This document shows positions 45,477-55,313 of a stretch of DNA of 64,000 nucleotides, one piece after another. Source of the stretch: Shimia sp. R10_1 (lineage in GTDB: Bacteria > Pseudomonadota > Alphaproteobacteria > Rhodobacterales > Rhodobacteraceae); contig NZ_JAGHQX010000007.1 of the NCBI RefSeq assembly GCF_017744095.1, positions 62,001 through 126,000 of the forward strand. Direction: 5' to 3'. The notes below the pieces were generated by a model. The model was not told the DNA's origin and searched no databases. It saw nothing but the letters and a program-made list of their open reading frames with translations. The translations under genes and the position numbers were made by a program. Position 1 is the first letter of the stretch. Each line of letters opens with the position of its first letter.

Positions 45477-47144
45477 CTAACGCGTAAATTTCTTATGCTT
45501 CAAGCGCTTTGGCTCAAGCGCATCTGGACCGAGGCGGCGTTTTTTGTCTTCTTCGTAGTCCTCGAAGTTGCCTTCGAACCATTCCACATGGGCGTCGCCT
45601 TCAAAGGCGAGGATGTGGGTGCAGATCCGGTCAAGGAAGAAGCGGTCGTGGGAGATGACCACGGCGCAGCCTGCAAAATCCACCAGCGCGTCTTCGAGCG
45701 CGCGGAGGGTTTCCACGTCCAGATCGTTGGTCGGTTCGTCGAGCAGCAGCACGTTGCCGCCTTCTTTGAGCAGGCGGGCCATGTGTACACGGTTGCGCTC
45801 ACCACCGGACAGCAGGTTCAGCGGTTTCTGCTGATCACCACCCTTGAAGTTGAACGAGGAGCAGTAGGCGCGGGAGTTGACCTGCGCATCCCCGAGCTCG
45901 ATGATCTCGGCGCCGCCGGAGATGGCTTCCCAGACGGTGTCTTTGTCGTTCAGATCATCTCGGGACTGATCCACATAGCTGAGCTTCACAGTGTCGCCGT
46001 ATTCCACGGTGCCTTCGTCAGGCTGTTCCTGACCGGTGAGCATCTTGAAGAGCGTGGATTTACCGGCGCCGTTGGGGCCGATCACGCCAACAATCCCACC
46101 TGGCGGCAGCGAGAATTCGAGGTTTTCAATCAGCTGTTTGTCGCCAAAGTGCTTCGACAACCCGTTGACCTCGATCACCTTGGAGCCAAGGCGCGGGCCG
46201 TTTGGAATGACGATCTGCGCGCGGGTGATTTTCTCGCGCTCAGACTGGCTGGCCAGATCGTTATAGGCGGCGATACGCGCCTTGGATTTCGCCTGACGGG
46301 CTTTCTGGCCCTGACGCATCCATTCCAGTTCGCGCTCAAGCGTTTTCTGCTTGGATTTGTCTTCGCGCGCTTCCTGCTCCAGACGTTTGGCTTTCTGCTC
46401 CAGCCACGCGGAGTAGTTGCCTTCGTAAGGGATGCCGCGGCCGCGGTCGAGCTCGAGGATCCAGCCGGTGATGTCATCCAGGAAGTAACGGTCGTGGGTG
46501 ACGCAGAGGATGGTGCCTTTGTAGTCGATCAGGTGCTGTTGCAGCCAAGCGATGGTTTCCGCATCCAGGTGGTTGGTCGGTTCGTCAAGCAGCAGCATGT
46601 CGGGCGCCTCGAGCAGCAGTTTGCAGAGCGCGACACGGCGTTTCTCACCACCGGAGAGATCGGCGATATTGGCGTCATCAGGCGGGCAGCGCAGGGCCTC
46701 CATAGAGATGTCGACCTGACTGTCCAGATCCCAGAGGTTTTCGCTGTCGATGGCATCCTGAAGGACGGTCATTTCCTCCATCAGCTCGTCGGTGTAATTC
46801 TCCGCCATTTCGATGGCGATGGCGTTGAACCGATCAACTTTGTCTTTCTTTTCTTTCACACCCAGCATGACGTTTTCACGCACGGAGAGGCTTTCATCCA
46901 GCTGTGGCTCCTGCGGCAGGTAGCCCACTTTGGCGCCCTCGGCGGACCACGCCTCACCGGTGAAGTCTTTGTCGAGACCGGCCATGATCTTCATCAGGGT
47001 GGATTTACCGGCGCCGTTGACGCCGACCACACCGATTTTCACGCCCGGAAGGAAGGACAGGTGGATGTTTTCAAAACATTTTTTACCACCGGGGTAGGTC
47101 TTGGACACACCCTGCATGTGGTAGACATATTGATAAGATGCCAT
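45477..47144 (-). CDS. ettA: Energy-dependent translational throttle protein EttA (ABC-F)
   Basis: A 555-residue ABC-F ATPase that binds the ribosomal E site and gates elongation according to the ADP/ATP ratio. Two ABC domains are seen: Walker [10 protein letters not shown] with [16 protein letters not shown] and [11 protein letters not shown], then GPNGAGKST with [15 protein letters not shown] and [11 protein letters not shown]. The arm and the linker ([17 protein letters not shown]-like, [18 protein letters not shown]) between them match EttA. Length is normal. It is a single minus-strand gene. Confidence 0.96.
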   Translation of the reverse strand: MASYQYVYHMQGVSKTYPGGKKCFENIHLSFLPGVKIGVVGVNGAGKSTLMKIMAGLDKDFTGEAWSAEGAKVGYLPQEPQLDESLSVRENVMLGVKEKKDKVDRFNAIAIEMAENYTDELMEEMTVLQDAIDSENLWDLDSQVDISMEALRCPPDDANIADLSGGEKRRVALCKLLLEAPDMLLLDEPTNHLDAETIAWLQQHLIDYKGTILCVTHDRYFLDDITGWILELDRGRGIPYEGNYSAWLEQKAKRLEQEAREDKSKQKTLERELEWMRQGQKARQAKSKARIAAYNDLASQSEREKITRAQIVIPNGPRLGSKVIEVNGLSKHFGDKQLIENLEFSLPPGGIVGVIGPNGAGKSTLFKMLTGQEQPDEGTVEYGDTVKLSYVDQSRDDLNDKDTVWEAISGGAEIIELGDAQVNSRAYCSSFNFKGGDQQKPLNLLSGGERNRVHMARLLKEGGNVLLLDEPTNDLDVETLRALEDALVDFAGCAVVISHDRFFLDRICTHILAFEGDAHVEWFEGNFEDYEEDKKRRLGPDALEPKRLKHKKFTR

Positions 47145-47223
47145 GGGAGCCGACTCCGTTCGCCAAAATCACGTTAGAGCGTGTGATAGCGGAGGGCGCG
47201 GGCGGGGGCAATGGAGGTTAGAG

Positions 47224-47385
47224 TCAGTCGATAGCTCTGTCCAAAACTGCAAACAACGCGAGAAATATCGCAGCAACCGCAATATTTCCCCAAGTCCATC
47301 CCGTCTCAATGCCAAATTGCTTAAGGACGAAGTTTGAAGACCCTGCGATTACGGATGCCACAAGTAAGAGATGTCGCCAGTGCAT
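47224..47385 (-). CDS. Very small membrane protein, 53 residues
   Basis: A complete frame from ATG 47385 to TGA 47224. Its N-terminal half starts MHWRHLLLVASVIAGSSNFV and the second half has IAVAAIFLALFAVLDRAI, giving two hydrophobic helices. Third-position use is compatible with coding. No family recognised. It lies downstream of three other small membrane genes on the same strand. Confidence 0.5.
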   Translation of the reverse strand: MHWRHLLLVASVIAGSSNFVLKQFGIETGWTWGNIAVAAIFLALFAVLDRAID

Positions 47386-47409
47386 AGATGAAATATCCAA
47401 TATCCAATA

Positions 47410-47517
47410 TTAGAGTGGCATTATTAGCGGCTTTTTGCGCGACACATCCAGCACCGATTTGTCTTCATCTTGTTGGCCTAGGGTGAAGATTTGACCAAAG
47501 AGCGCTAGGGTGTTCAT
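47410..47517 (-). CDS. Candidate 35-residue ORF
   Basis: ATG at 47517 with an AAGGG motif 14 bases upstream opens MNTLALFGQIFTLGQQDEDK and ends RKKPLIMPL. It is listed only because it lies on the same strand between two other small genes; it may be the fragment of a larger decayed gene. Confidence 0.2.
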   Translation of the reverse strand: MNTLALFGQIFTLGQQDEDKSVLDVSRKKPLIMPL

Positions 47518-47653
47518 GCCAGTGAGCCCTTAGCCACATCTCGTTCAGTAGCTCATTTAGCACTACTTTTGTGTACAGTGTATTTCTAAAGGGCGATGCA
47601 TTTCTGGCGCAAACGGGAAGAGCTCGTAGTCTGGTTGAGGTTCGAAGAGTATA

Positions 47654-47857
47654 TCACTTTTGCCGCAACACCCTATATAACTGAAAAGCTATGTAGAAAG
47701 GGCCCAAAAATACGGCGACGCGTAGATACTTGTCAGCGCTTCCGATGTCCAACCCGAGATACGGCAGGGAGTAAACTCCCAATGCAAAAACATATCCGAT
47801 CAGATCCATTTTCAGTTGCTCTCTCGGAGGCAGGTTTTTGTAAGAGAACTTGGACAT
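47654..47857 (-). CDS. Small membrane protein, 67 residues
   Basis: A 67-residue protein with one or two hydrophobic helices (residues about 18-40 and 48-62, LRVAVFLGPFYIAFQLYRVL) and a polar N-terminus. No family recognised. It is followed upstream by another small membrane gene 19 bases away on the same strand, suggesting a two-gene unit. Confidence 0.5.
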   Translation of the reverse strand: MSKFSYKNLPPREQLKMDLIGYVFALGVYSLPYLGLDIGSADKYLRVAVFLGPFYIAFQLYRVLRQK

Positions 47858-47876
47858 TCGTTGTGTTTCTCAGTTT

Positions 47877-48158
47877 TTAATTGTCGTCAGATTTGTGAAA
47901 GCGCAAGTAATCTCGAACACCGTAAGCAAAGAGCCAAAAGAGGCTGAAGAAGATTATGCCTTTCACGTGACCTATGGAGAGCCCGTAGGTATCCCGCATG
48001 GTTTCTTCGGTTGCAAATAGTAGGGCGTAAACTCCAAAAACATAGATCGCTGTGAGAACTATTGCTTTTCGCACACCGCCTTTTTGGCGCAGTTTTTGCT
48101 TTAGATAGTGGAGAATTTTTGCCCTAGAGAAATGGCTTGTGTTGGTTTCGGTGCTCAT
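47877..48158 (-). CDS. Small membrane protein, 93 residues
   Basis: A 93-residue protein with a basic N-terminal region (KILHYLKQKLRQKGG) and two hydrophobic helices at residues about 31-48 and 64-82. A GGAAAATTC-like site precedes the ATG weakly. No family recognised. It would be the first gene of a unit with the 67-residue protein gene at 47654. Confidence 0.55.
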   Translation of the reverse strand: MSTETNTSHFSRAKILHYLKQKLRQKGGVRKAIVLTAIYVFGVYALLFATEETMRDTYGLSIGHVKGIIFFSLFWLFAYGVRDYLRFHKSDDN

Positions 48159-48296
48159 TGAATTTTTCCGTTGAAAGGAAAATAGGCGTTAGAGAGACAG
48201 CTCCGCGAATGAGTGCGTGTAGATTTTTGGACTCCGCTCTGGCAGGGGCGCAATGATCTTAGTATAATTTCCTTAGGGCTAGTTTGTATGGATCTC

Positions 48297-48497
48297 CTAT
48301 GATCGCGGACCAGTGAATGGTTCAAGGATCCTTTGAATACTGTCGTAGAACACCAAGCACAGTCCGATCATGATCAAGCCAACAATTTCTATGAGGCCGA
48401 AGCGTCCATCTTCGAAATAGCTGCCTAAAACAAAGATTGCAAAAATTGCGATGCGAGTTGGATAGGTCATTGCTGCTGTCACTTGAGAGGCTGCCAA
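48297..48497 (-). CDS. Small membrane protein, 66 residues
   Basis: A 66-residue frame with two hydrophobic helices (IAIFAIFVLGSYF and IEIVGLIMIGLCLVFYD). A shorter start at MTYPTRIAIFA is also possible. No family recognised. It belongs to the run of small membrane genes on the minus strand between ettA and the hybrid kinase. Confidence 0.45.
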   Translation of the reverse strand: MAASQVTAAMTYPTRIAIFAIFVLGSYFEDGRFGLIEIVGLIMIGLCLVFYDSIQRILEPFTGPRS

Positions 48498-48803
48498 ACA
48501 GGAATTTGTTCGTCAGTCTAATGTCAACTTGCTTCTTGTGCCTAGACCTTGGCGACCGCTCTCACCCTTTCTATCTGTTGGTATGCCCCCGGATGTACAG
48601 GACGCCAAGTATCCGCGTTTTGGCGGGAGCGACTTGAGAGCCTCTACGCAAACTCTACCAGCCGTTTGCCCACACCATTGCACGCATAAAATGCCGTGTG
48701 AGCCAGCGGCTATTGGGCGGGCCTCGCGCGACCGTGGCGGCGCGGCAAAGGCAGCGTTGCACCAAGTCTATGTATTTAGAAACTCACTGATCCTGCGGCA
48801 GGG
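48498..48803. other. Intergenic region without recognisable gene
   Basis: About 300 bases between a small membrane gene and the hybrid kinase stop. No frame with ribosome binding site or family match, and no clear terminator. Composition is mixed and GC-richer around 48700, so decayed coding DNA is possible. Confidence 0.5.
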
Positions 48804-50756
48804 TTACGTAAGCCAACGGCTGAGGGTGGCGATGAGATCCCGCTTGCGCAGGGGTTTGCCAATGAAATCCGACATTCCTGCATTGAGGCACAGGTTTCTG
48901 TCGCTGTCCTGAACATTTGCAGTGAGCGCGATGATTGGACAGGCGGGCGCGTTGTGCTCGGCTTCATGGGCACGTATGTGCGACGTCGCTTCCAGACCGT
49001 CCATTTCCGGCATCGACACATCCATCAGGATCACGTCAAAATCGGTGTCCTGTGCCGCCTGAAGCGCGGCTTTGCCTGTGCTGGCAAAGGTCAGATCTGC
49101 TTCGGTGTGCTGCAGCATTTTTTGCAGCATCATCTGGTTGGTTTGATTGTCCTCTGCAATCAGCACCTTTCGGCCCGCAAAACATACCCCTGCCACCGCG
49201 CTGGTGCCGGATACCGTGCATTTGGAGTGACTGTTGATCCTTTTCAGAAGGGTGGGATCAGGCAGCGGCAGTTTCAATGTGAAACTTGAGCCTTTGCCGG
49301 GCTGGGATGACACATGTATTTGCCCTTTCATCAACTGCACAAGGCGCTGCGTGATCGCGAGGCCGAGGCCGGTGCCTTCAAAGGCGCGTGACGCTTTGTT
49401 GTCGACTTGCTCAAAAGCGGAGAAGATCGTGTCGATACGGTCCGCAGGGATGCCAATGCCGGTGTCGCTGACGGTGATGTGCAGTTGCTGACTGGCCAGA
49501 TCGGTGTCAATTTTGAGGGTCACATCCCCCATGTCCGTAAATTTGATCGCGTTCCCGACCAAGTTCATAAGAATCTGCCGGAGGCGCCCTTCGTCGCCAA
49601 TCAAGTCTTTGGGGGCATCCTCTGCATAGATGAGCGACAGGCTGAGATCTTTTTGCTGCGCAATGGGAGTGAGCAGGCAGATCACATCATGCGCCACGTC
49701 ATACAAACAGAACTGCTGTTTCTTGATGGTGAATTTGCCGGCTTCCATCTTGGAGAAGTCTAAAACACTGTTGATGATGGACAGCAGCGCATTCGCAGAG
49801 GTTGTTATGGTCTGCGTATATTGTTTCTGTTCGTCGGTGAGGTTGGTTTCGCTCAAAAGATCGCACATGCCGATGACGCCGGTCATCGGGGTACGTATCT
49901 CGTGGCTGACATTTGCCAGAAATTCGGACTTGGCGTTGTTCGCCGTTTCCGCGACCTCCTTCATGTCGCGGAGCATTTCCTTGCGATCTCTCTGGTGGCT
50001 GGCGTCCTTGCGCGCGCTTACAAGATTCATCTGCAGTTTCAGCAGCAAGCTGCCCATCAGGGCGACAGCCATAAAGATGACAAAGCTGACCATAAACGCC
50101 TCTTTGCGCAATGCGGAGAACGCGGCGGTGGTGGGCGCGTCGACAACAAATGCGCCCATCAGATCCCCCATTTTCCATTCTACTTCAGGGGCCTGAAGCG
50201 CGTTATGGCAGCTTACGCAATTGGGCTGATTGGCGACGATGGGTTTGACGATGCGCAGATGGAGCTCGCCATCCTTCCGGTGGTATTCTGACCAAGTTTC
50301 GATGGCAGGGTTGGCCGCCAGAATGGACATTGTTGCTTCGGCATGAGGGTCAGGCGACACACCGATTTCCCGACCCGCGCGGCCCACGGCAACAGCGACC
50401 GACCCATCATCCTCGGACTGCAATTCGCTAAACAAATGCAGTGCCTCTGCGCGCAGTGTCTGTGGTGAGGGCATACCAATTGTGCCTTCAGGGCCAAGGT
50501 GGCTCGCATAGCTTTCAAAAAACGCCGCTGTGACTTTCCAGATTGCGGCCTTTTCCTCTTCTTTGCGTTGTCTGAAATTGTCCTGACCACTTTGATAGGT
50601 CACGGTGCCAACAACAATGCTGATGAGCAGTGAGAGAGCGACCAACAAAACAAAAGGCAGAGATTTTTTGTGCATACCGGATGCTAAAAAAAGATCTTTC
50701 CACCTTTCGGACTGGTTTCTTTTGCCCAATGCGAGATTGGTAGCAGCGTGATCCAT
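48804..50756 (-). CDS. Hybrid sensor histidine kinase with Tll0287-like haem-motif sensor domain and receiver
   Basis: A 650-residue membrane kinase. Order: transmembrane helix (about 34-55), periplasmic Tll0287-like/DUF3365 domain with a CVSCH haem-binding motif at about residue 178, second helix (about 213-235), HisKA with [14 protein letters not shown] (His near 283), HATPase ([37 protein letters not shown]), and a receiver with [11 protein letters not shown] (phospho-Asp near 579). The haem motif suggests sensing of redox state, oxygen or NO. No separate partner regulator is adjacent on this strand. It is divergent from the second kinase gene. Confidence 0.9.
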   Translation of the reverse strand: MDHAATNLALGKRNQSERWKDLFLASGMHKKSLPFVLLVALSLLISIVVGTVTYQSGQDNFRQRKEEEKAAIWKVTAAFFESYASHLGPEGTIGMPSPQTLRAEALHLFSELQSEDDGSVAVAVGRAGREIGVSPDPHAEATMSILAANPAIETWSEYHRKDGELHLRIVKPIVANQPNCVSCHNALQAPEVEWKMGDLMGAFVVDAPTTAAFSALRKEAFMVSFVIFMAVALMGSLLLKLQMNLVSARKDASHQRDRKEMLRDMKEVAETANNAKSEFLANVSHEIRTPMTGVIGMCDLLSETNLTDEQKQYTQTITTSANALLSIINSVLDFSKMEAGKFTIKKQQFCLYDVAHDVICLLTPIAQQKDLSLSLIYAEDAPKDLIGDEGRLRQILMNLVGNAIKFTDMGDVTLKIDTDLASQQLHITVSDTGIGIPADRIDTIFSAFEQVDNKASRAFEGTGLGLAITQRLVQLMKGQIHVSSQPGKGSSFTLKLPLPDPTLLKRINSHSKCTVSGTSAVAGVCFAGRKVLIAEDNQTNQMMLQKMLQHTEADLTFASTGKAALQAAQDTDFDVILMDVSMPEMDGLEATSHIRAHEAEHNAPACPIIALTANVQDSDRNLCLNAGMSDFIGKPLRKRDLIATLSRWLT

Positions 50757-51136
50757 AACTCGACGGCCTTTTAACGGTAGCGCGCTCAGTTTCGATAAAA
50801 TACAGTAATTTTTCTTGAGAAACTATTAACAAACCTCTCACCCAAGAGCCTGTTTGGCGGTGGGGCGGGAGGAGAAAAGCAAAGCCTAGCTTGATACGGT
50901 TGGTCTCGCTCCTTCTTCTTAAGCGCCTAAAGTCAAAGTTTCTCTTAATTCGGTCAGCGGCGCTCATGGTCTTGCGTGCGTTTTGGCCTCAGCCTTGGCC
51001 AAGGCAATTCAGGCCACTTTTATCCAGGAGGCGGGCTCTAGACGCAGGCACTCCTTTTGGATAGGTATCTCCCACGCATTCGCTTTATCGGCGTATTTAT
51101 TACTACGAAACGATTGACGGTTATTGGGGGGCAATC
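50757..51136. other. Divergent promoter region between two sensor kinase genes
   Basis: About 380 bases with no gene. It must hold promoters for both kinases. A 14-bp perfect palindrome, GCCTTGGCCAAGGC, lies at 50992-51005, and AT-rich stretches at about 50800 and 51090 could be promoter elements. Confidence 0.5.
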
Positions 51137-53794
51137 ATGAAGTATTTTGCTGCCTTAATGATAGTATTGACTGTGTTGATTGGAAGTAAGACGCCGTCTC
51201 ATGCACAGGAGCATGCTCAACCTTTCGTCGTGGGGTGGGCAGAAATTTTACCGTTGTTTCGCGCGCTACCCGACGAGACCCCGGGTGGGTTTGGTGTGCA
51301 GGTGATGGAGGAAATCGCGGCAAAAGCGGGCTTTGAGATCACCTTCAAGAAGTTTGAGAGCGCTGAGCAGCTCATTCGCGCACAGGCGGCTGGGGACATT
51401 GACATTTTGCCGGCAATTGCGGCGCTCCCATTGCTTGAAGTCAATAATGTCTTTTCGGCACCGATTGCGACGACCCATATTCGTGTCTTTGTTCGGGTGG
51501 AGGATGCAGAAGAATTGCATCCAGCGACCATGTCAGGGAAACTGATCGCCGTACCCTCGATCCCGCTGGGACCGACCGGTGAGTTTTTACTTGGGCGCAA
51601 CACGGCGGTTCAGGTGCCGGTGTCAACGCTTTCTGTGATGGAACTGCTGCGGGGCACTGTGGACGCGTTGATCGCCAGTGACAGCGTTACGATTGCGGAT
51701 GCGCATTCTTTGCGGTTGGATCACCGACTTGTTGCGGTGGGAGAGCCGTTGGTGAGCTTTGACCGTGTTGTGACAGTGCGATCTGAACTTTCGGATTTGT
51801 TGGCACCGATCAATCAGGCGATTGCCGAGCTGGAAACAACGGGTGTTCTGGAAGAGCTGCGCAATCAAAATCAGGTCAGCGTTGCACCGCCAGAACCCGA
51901 AGTGCTGAGGGCCGGCATTATACACAACCCGCCCTATACAATTATTGGGGCCAATCAGCGCTTTAGCGGGTTTTCTGTTGAGACATTGCAAAACCTCGCA
52001 TCTGCGGCGGGTATCGACATTCGCTTTATTGCAATTGACGCAGAAGCATATGCGCAGGGGCCTTCGCCCTCACGATATGATCTTCTTGCTTACCAGCCCA
52101 TCTCCGATGACGCTAAACTACGGATGGATTTCACCGCACCGCTAGACCGTTCGGCCTATGCCGTTTTCACGCGCCAAGGAAAAGGCGCTGAGATCTCTGG
52201 GCTTGAGACACTCGCTGGGCTGCGCATTGGCATCGAAGCGGCCAGCATCGCCAAACAACTGGCCGAGCAACAAGATAATCTGGCGCTGCGCGTCTATGAG
52301 ACACCGGATGCGCTTTTGGGTGGGCTTCTTGATGGTGATGTGGATGCCATTTTGGCACCGCGCCATACAGTCAGCCTTGCTGCTGCGGCGCTTGGCGCGG
52401 AAGATCAGGTTCAGGAAGCCGGCACACCTTTTCACACCATAGACAAGGCGATCGCGCTGCGATTTGGCTTGGGCCAAACGCGCGAGCGTTTAAATGCTGT
52501 GATCCCGGGGTATCTGGCATCGTCGACGAATTCGCGGCTTAGAGAAAAATACTTTGGCACGCCCTCGTTTTGGACCACCGAACGCATTGAATTCTTTCGA
52601 AACTCTTTGATCTTCTGCGTTTTTGCTGCGATTGGCACCGCGATCGTCTGGGCGCGCTGGCGGCGCAAAAAAGAGACGCAGGAGCGCAGAAGATTTGCCT
52701 CACAATTGATCGATCAAATTCCCCTCGGAATGATCTTGGTCTCTCAGAAAGGGAGCATTGAATTTGCCAATCGGTTTGCCAAAGACATGACCCCAAACGG
52801 TGATAGCCAACTGGTGAAAGGGCACAATTTCAGATCGGTTGTTGAGCAGCTCATTGATGATGGGACGATGCTTTTGGGGGCGTCTGACAAAGCAACGGTT
52901 CTGGCGTATCTGACGCATGAAGGGCTGCGTGATGCGCATTCTAACGAGTTTCAGCTGGCCAACAGCAAGACCTATGTGCGCAATGCGATCCCGCTGGGCG
53001 CCGATGGAACGTTGTTGACATATTTGGATGTCACAGATGATCGCTTGCGGCTTGAGGAAATTGAAAACCTCAATTCTCAACTGCTTCAGCAAATCACATT
53101 GTCCAATGCGGCCAATGAAGAATTGCGGGCGTTTGCCTATGCCACATCACATGATCTGAAGGCGCCGACCAACACAATTGCGCTGCTGGTAAATGAATTT
53201 CACAATTCGGTCGCGTCTAAGATGACCGAAGATGAAATTGAGCTTCTTGAAGATTTAACGGCCACGAACAAACGTATGGCTCAGTTGATCGATGATGTTT
53301 TGGAATATACGAACGCCATTGGCAGCGAAATACAGCGAGCAGATATCGATTTAAATGACGTCCTGTCAGAAGTTTTGGATGACATGAAGGCCGATATTGA
53401 AGACAGTGGTGCGCAACTCACATTTTCCACGCTGCCCGTAGTCTATGCCAACCGAGGTCAAATACGACAATTGCTCCAAAATCTTATTGGCAACGCGATC
53501 AAGTTTCGATCTGAGGACCGCAGTCCGTTGATCGAAATACATTCCGAGCCGGCGACAAAAAAATGCGTGGCATTTTCTGTCTCAGACAACGGAATTGGCA
53601 TGCCCTCTGAGTTTGTCGACCGCATCTTTACGCCTTTTTCACGCCTGCATGGACATCAAGACTACGAGGGCTCCGGTCTCGGATTGGCGATCTGTCAGCG
53701 CGTTGCGGTAAACCATGAAGGGAGCATCCGCGTGACGTCGACAGAAGGTGTCGGGAGCAGATTTACGGTCACCTTGAGAGGGGCAGCAAGATGA
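51137..53794 (+). CDS. Sensor histidine kinase with two periplasmic solute-binding (SBP_bac_3-like) domains
   Basis: An 885-residue kinase with a signal peptide (to about residue 24, HAQ), two SBP_bac_3-type domains in tandem (about 30-250 and 255-480), a membrane helix (about 490-512), a PAS-like region (about 530-640), HisKA with the phospho-acceptor in SHDLKAPTN (His672) and HATPase (LIGNAIKF, DNGIGMPSEFVDRIF, GSGLGLAICQRV). The architecture is BvgS-like but with a simple kinase instead of a phosphorelay. It probably senses a small molecule such as an amino acid through the venus-flytrap domains. Its stop overlaps the receiver gene by ATGA. Confidence 0.9.
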   Translation: MKYFAALMIVLTVLIGSKTPSHAQEHAQPFVVGWAEILPLFRALPDETPGGFGVQVMEEIAAKAGFEITFKKFESAEQLIRAQAAGDIDILPAIAALPLLEVNNVFSAPIATTHIRVFVRVEDAEELHPATMSGKLIAVPSIPLGPTGEFLLGRNTAVQVPVSTLSVMELLRGTVDALIASDSVTIADAHSLRLDHRLVAVGEPLVSFDRVVTVRSELSDLLAPINQAIAELETTGVLEELRNQNQVSVAPPEPEVLRAGIIHNPPYTIIGANQRFSGFSVETLQNLASAAGIDIRFIAIDAEAYAQGPSPSRYDLLAYQPISDDAKLRMDFTAPLDRSAYAVFTRQGKGAEISGLETLAGLRIGIEAASIAKQLAEQQDNLALRVYETPDALLGGLLDGDVDAILAPRHTVSLAAAALGAEDQVQEAGTPFHTIDKAIALRFGLGQTRERLNAVIPGYLASSTNSRLREKYFGTPSFWTTERIEFFRNSLIFCVFAAIGTAIVWARWRRKKETQERRRFASQLIDQIPLGMILVSQKGSIEFANRFAKDMTPNGDSQLVKGHNFRSVVEQLIDDGTMLLGASDKATVLAYLTHEGLRDAHSNEFQLANSKTYVRNAIPLGADGTLLTYLDVTDDRLRLEEIENLNSQLLQQITLSNAANEELRAFAYATSHDLKAPTNTIALLVNEFHNSVASKMTEDEIELLEDLTATNKRMAQLIDDVLEYTNAIGSEIQRADIDLNDVLSEVLDDMKADIEDSGAQLTFSTLPVVYANRGQIRQLLQNLIGNAIKFRSEDRSPLIEIHSEPATKKCVAFSVSDNGIGMPSEFVDRIFTPFSRLHGHQDYEGSGLGLAICQRVAVNHEGSIRVTSTEGVGSRFTVTLRGAAR

Positions 53795-54189
53795 TAGAAA
53801 ACCTGATGATGATTGATGACAGCGCAATCGAGCAGAAAATCTATCAGAAAATTGTCACACGGTCAGAGATCGTCAGCAATTTGCATCAGTTTTTTGAACC
53901 TGAGCGCGCGCTTGAGTTCATGCGCACCAATCGCGACTTTCGCGCTGATGCGATTTTGCTTGATATCAATATGCCGCGCATGAACGGGTTCGAGTTTCTT
54001 GAGGCAGCAACATCCGAATTTGGGGCCGATTTCACAAACGCCACGGTGATTATGCTCACCACCTCTATTTCTGAACGTGATATGGAGAAAGCGCGGTCGT
54101 TTGAGGTTGTGCGTGCCTACATAAACAAACCGCTGAAACTGGATCATCTGGCAATGATTGATGATCTTCTGACTCAAGACACAGATTGA
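53791..54189 (+). CDS. Stand-alone response regulator (receiver only)
   Basis: A 132-residue receiver domain without output domain. The acidic pocket (MIDD), the phospho-acceptor Asp58 in ILLDINMPRMNGFEF and the conserved Lys in YINKPLKL are present. It is coupled to the kinase by a four-base overlap, so it is that kinase's likely phosphorylation target. Receiver-only proteins often act by protein contact, for example on chemotaxis, a phosphorelay or a diguanylate cyclase. Confidence 0.93.
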   Translation: MIENLMMIDDSAIEQKIYQKIVTRSEIVSNLHQFFEPERALEFMRTNRDFRADAILLDINMPRMNGFEFLEAATSEFGADFTNATVIMLTTSISERDMEKARSFEVVRAYINKPLKLDHLAMIDDLLTQDTD

Positions 54190-54243
54190 TATCTGTCTGA
54201 ACAGGCAGGTCAGCACTGCCGGTGTAGGCCGATCCCCATTGAG

Positions 54244-55272
54244 TTAACTTGCGCGCCTGCGCACTTCACCGGGCGTTTTGCCGAACTGCTTTGCAAAAGC
54301 GCGCGAAAAGCTGGCGGGTTCCGCATATCCAACGCGCCAGGAGACGGTTTCTATGTTCAGGCCCGCAGACTCAAGCAGCTCATAAGCAATCGCCATCCGT
54401 GTTTCGGTGTAGAGTTGTCGAAAGCTCGTGCCTTCATCTGTCAGCCGACGTCGTAGGGTGCGTTCGGTCGTGGCAAGTTTTGCGGCGGCATCTTCGATTT
54501 GATACTCGCCCCCCATGTTATCGACGATGGCATCTCGGACCTGCTGGGACCATTGGGGGAGTGTGCCAGACTGTTGCTCCAAAAGCGTTTTGCATTGATC
54601 GAGGCAAAATTGCAGTGAGACCGGATCTGATTTTGGGAGCGGTTCATCAAGCAAGGCCGACGGGAAGACCAAAGCGTTGACGTCTTGATTGACCCTGATC
54701 GGGAGCGGGGTAAAGGCGGCCATTTTCTGAGGATAGCTTGAATCCTGATCCATAAGGCGCGCCTCAAGTGTGCTTAGATCTGGCTGTTGCAGAAGGTCCC
54801 GAATGAACTTCACGGCCACGACCAAGTGTCGCTCCAATATGAAGCGATGCGCGGCGGGCGGGATTCCGGAGGTGTCAAACGTCAAAAAGGCTTCGCCGTT
54901 TTTTTCCGACAACGACATTTCTGCCACCAAGAAAGAGAGCTTTGCATAGTCGATGGAGGTTGCAATAGCGGCGCGCAATGTGGGACTCGTCAGAATGGCG
55001 AACCCCCAGATACCAAAAGCGTGGACATGGGTCGCACGCGCAGCCGCAAAGCCCAACCCGACATTTTCCGGCGCAAGTCGCACCAAATTCTCAATCGCGC
55101 GGATTTCATCGGTTGTGCTGTGAACGGCATTGGGGTCGTCCAGCGCGTCGATAGAAACCGAGGTGCCTGACAGGCAAGAGGCTTCGGAGATGCCGAATTT
55201 TGCGGCCTCATTGCACAGCAGGCGGAGACTGGTCGAAGGACGGTTTTGGGAGTGCACGATCATCGGGAGCAT
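54244..55272 (-). CDS. AraC-family transcriptional regulator
   Basis: A 342-residue AraC/OruR-like regulator with an Arabinose_bd-type N-terminal domain and a C-terminal double helix-turn-helix (TTERTLRRRLTDEGTSFRQL and SWRVGYAEPASFSRAFAKQF). The start is uncertain: ATG at 55272 or 55263, neither with a good ribosome binding site. It follows the tautomerase genes 41 bases downstream on the same strand, so it is a likely local activator of the ALDH-ADH-tautomerase operon. Confidence 0.85.
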   Translation of the reverse strand: MLPMIVHSQNRPSTSLRLLCNEAAKFGISEASCLSGTSVSIDALDDPNAVHSTTDEIRAIENLVRLAPENVGLGFAAARATHVHAFGIWGFAILTSPTLRAAIATSIDYAKLSFLVAEMSLSEKNGEAFLTFDTSGIPPAAHRFILERHLVVAVKFIRDLLQQPDLSTLEARLMDQDSSYPQKMAAFTPLPIRVNQDVNALVFPSALLDEPLPKSDPVSLQFCLDQCKTLLEQQSGTLPQWSQQVRDAIVDNMGGEYQIEDAAAKLATTERTLRRRLTDEGTSFRQLYTETRMAIAYELLESAGLNIETVSWRVGYAEPASFSRAFAKQFGKTPGEVRRRAS

Positions 55273-55290
55273 GATGATGATATGTCCGAT

Positions 55291-55309
55291 ATTATCAAGT
55301 GGTGATAAT
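55291..55309. promoter_or_regulatory. Perfect inverted repeat in front of the AraC gene
   Basis: ATTATCAAGTGGTGATAAT has 7-base arms around a 5-base centre and lies just upstream of the regulator start, overlapping the distance to the tautomerase stop. It is a candidate site of autoregulation or of another dimeric regulator. Confidence 0.45.
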
Positions 55310-55313
55310 GGGT

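Noticed and set aside
45390-47177. Long open frame (595 codons) on the plus strand across ettA
   Set aside because: Antisense to a clear ABC-F protein; the product has no recognisable domain.
50992-51005. GCCTTGGCCAAGGC palindrome between the two kinase genes
   Set aside because: Perfect but short and GC-rich, and such palindromes occur by chance; without a second copy I would not call it an operator.
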